13,804 bases of DNA, from NCBI GenBank assembly GCA_964359785.1, contig CAYHWL010000032.1, positions 1-13,804 on the forward strand, written 5' to 3'. This stretch comes from JACQSU01 sp964359785. Its GTDB lineage: Archaea; Nanobdellota; Nanobdellia; Woesearchaeales; JAGWAF01. Of this stretch, positions 13,779 to 13,804 are shown piece by piece (within the stretch, counting starts at the first letter, position 1; each line of letters opens with the position of its first letter). The notes below the pieces were generated by a model, which had not been told where the DNA came from, searched no databases, and saw nothing but the letters and a program-made list of their open reading frames with translations. The translations under genes were made by a program, and so were the position numbers.

Positions 13779-13804
13779 GTGGAGTCTATTGTGTTATTGG
13801 TATG

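Noticed and set aside
1..13804. CRISPR array, insertion sequence, integrase or toxin-antitoxin pair
   Set aside because: No regularly spaced repeats, transposase or recombinase motifs, or paired terminal inverted repeats were seen. The AbrB domains belong to PhoU fusions, not to small antitoxins.

Overview
The window looks like a piece of an archaeal chromosome. The evidence is archaeal-type triosephosphate isomerase (about 220 residues), a ribosomal protein uL16 of the archaeal/eukaryotic L10e type, two AbrB-PhoU regulators of the kind common in archaea, two small proteins with archaeal class III (type IV pilin-like) N-termini, and TATA boxes about 27 bases upstream of start codons. The short genes, tight packing and style of the pilin-like N-termini suggest a small-genome DPANN-type lineage (Woesearchaeota/Pacearchaeota-like), but that placement is inference.

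Layout. Bases 1-54 hold the last 17 codons of an upstream gene. Bases 97-2709 are a tight + strand operon: histidyl-tRNA synthetase (hisS), a spermidine-synthase-like SAM-fold protein and triosephosphate isomerase (tpiA). On the - strand, 4325-2763 carries two single-anchor pilin-like secreted proteins and a small two-helix membrane protein. A 178-base divergent region (4326-4503) holds back-to-back promoters and a GC-rich inverted repeat. Ribosomal protein L10e/uL16 follows on the + strand, converging with a first AbrB-PhoU regulator (5962-5036, -).

Bases 6178-12706 are the unusual part: six + strand genes packed end to end and opening from a region shared with the PhoU gene. They encode a metallophosphoesterase with all motifs intact, a paralogue that has lost three active-site histidines, a small Cys/His protein, a 115-residue unknown, a 976-residue protein with a helical N-terminal part and an aminoglycoside-phosphotransferase/choline-kinase-like C-terminal domain, and a PHP-domain phosphoesterase with all metal ligands. 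A second AbrB-PhoU regulator (13657-12707, -) abuts its end. Having one phosphotransferase-like protein, two apparently active phosphoesterases and one apparently dead one in a run bracketed by two regulators of the same family is the best candidate here for an undescribed system. A joint role in phosphoryl transfer on RNA, nucleotide, protein or small-molecule substrates is inference.

Signals. Several genes outside the cluster have a TATA element about 27 bases before the start codon and so appear leaderless. The cluster genes instead have clear GGAGG/GGTG ribosome binding sites, often with GTG or TTG starts. No tRNA, rRNA, CRISPR array, insertion sequence or integrase was seen. A TATA box at 13771-13778 predicts a + strand gene starting at ATG 13802, at the very end of the window.
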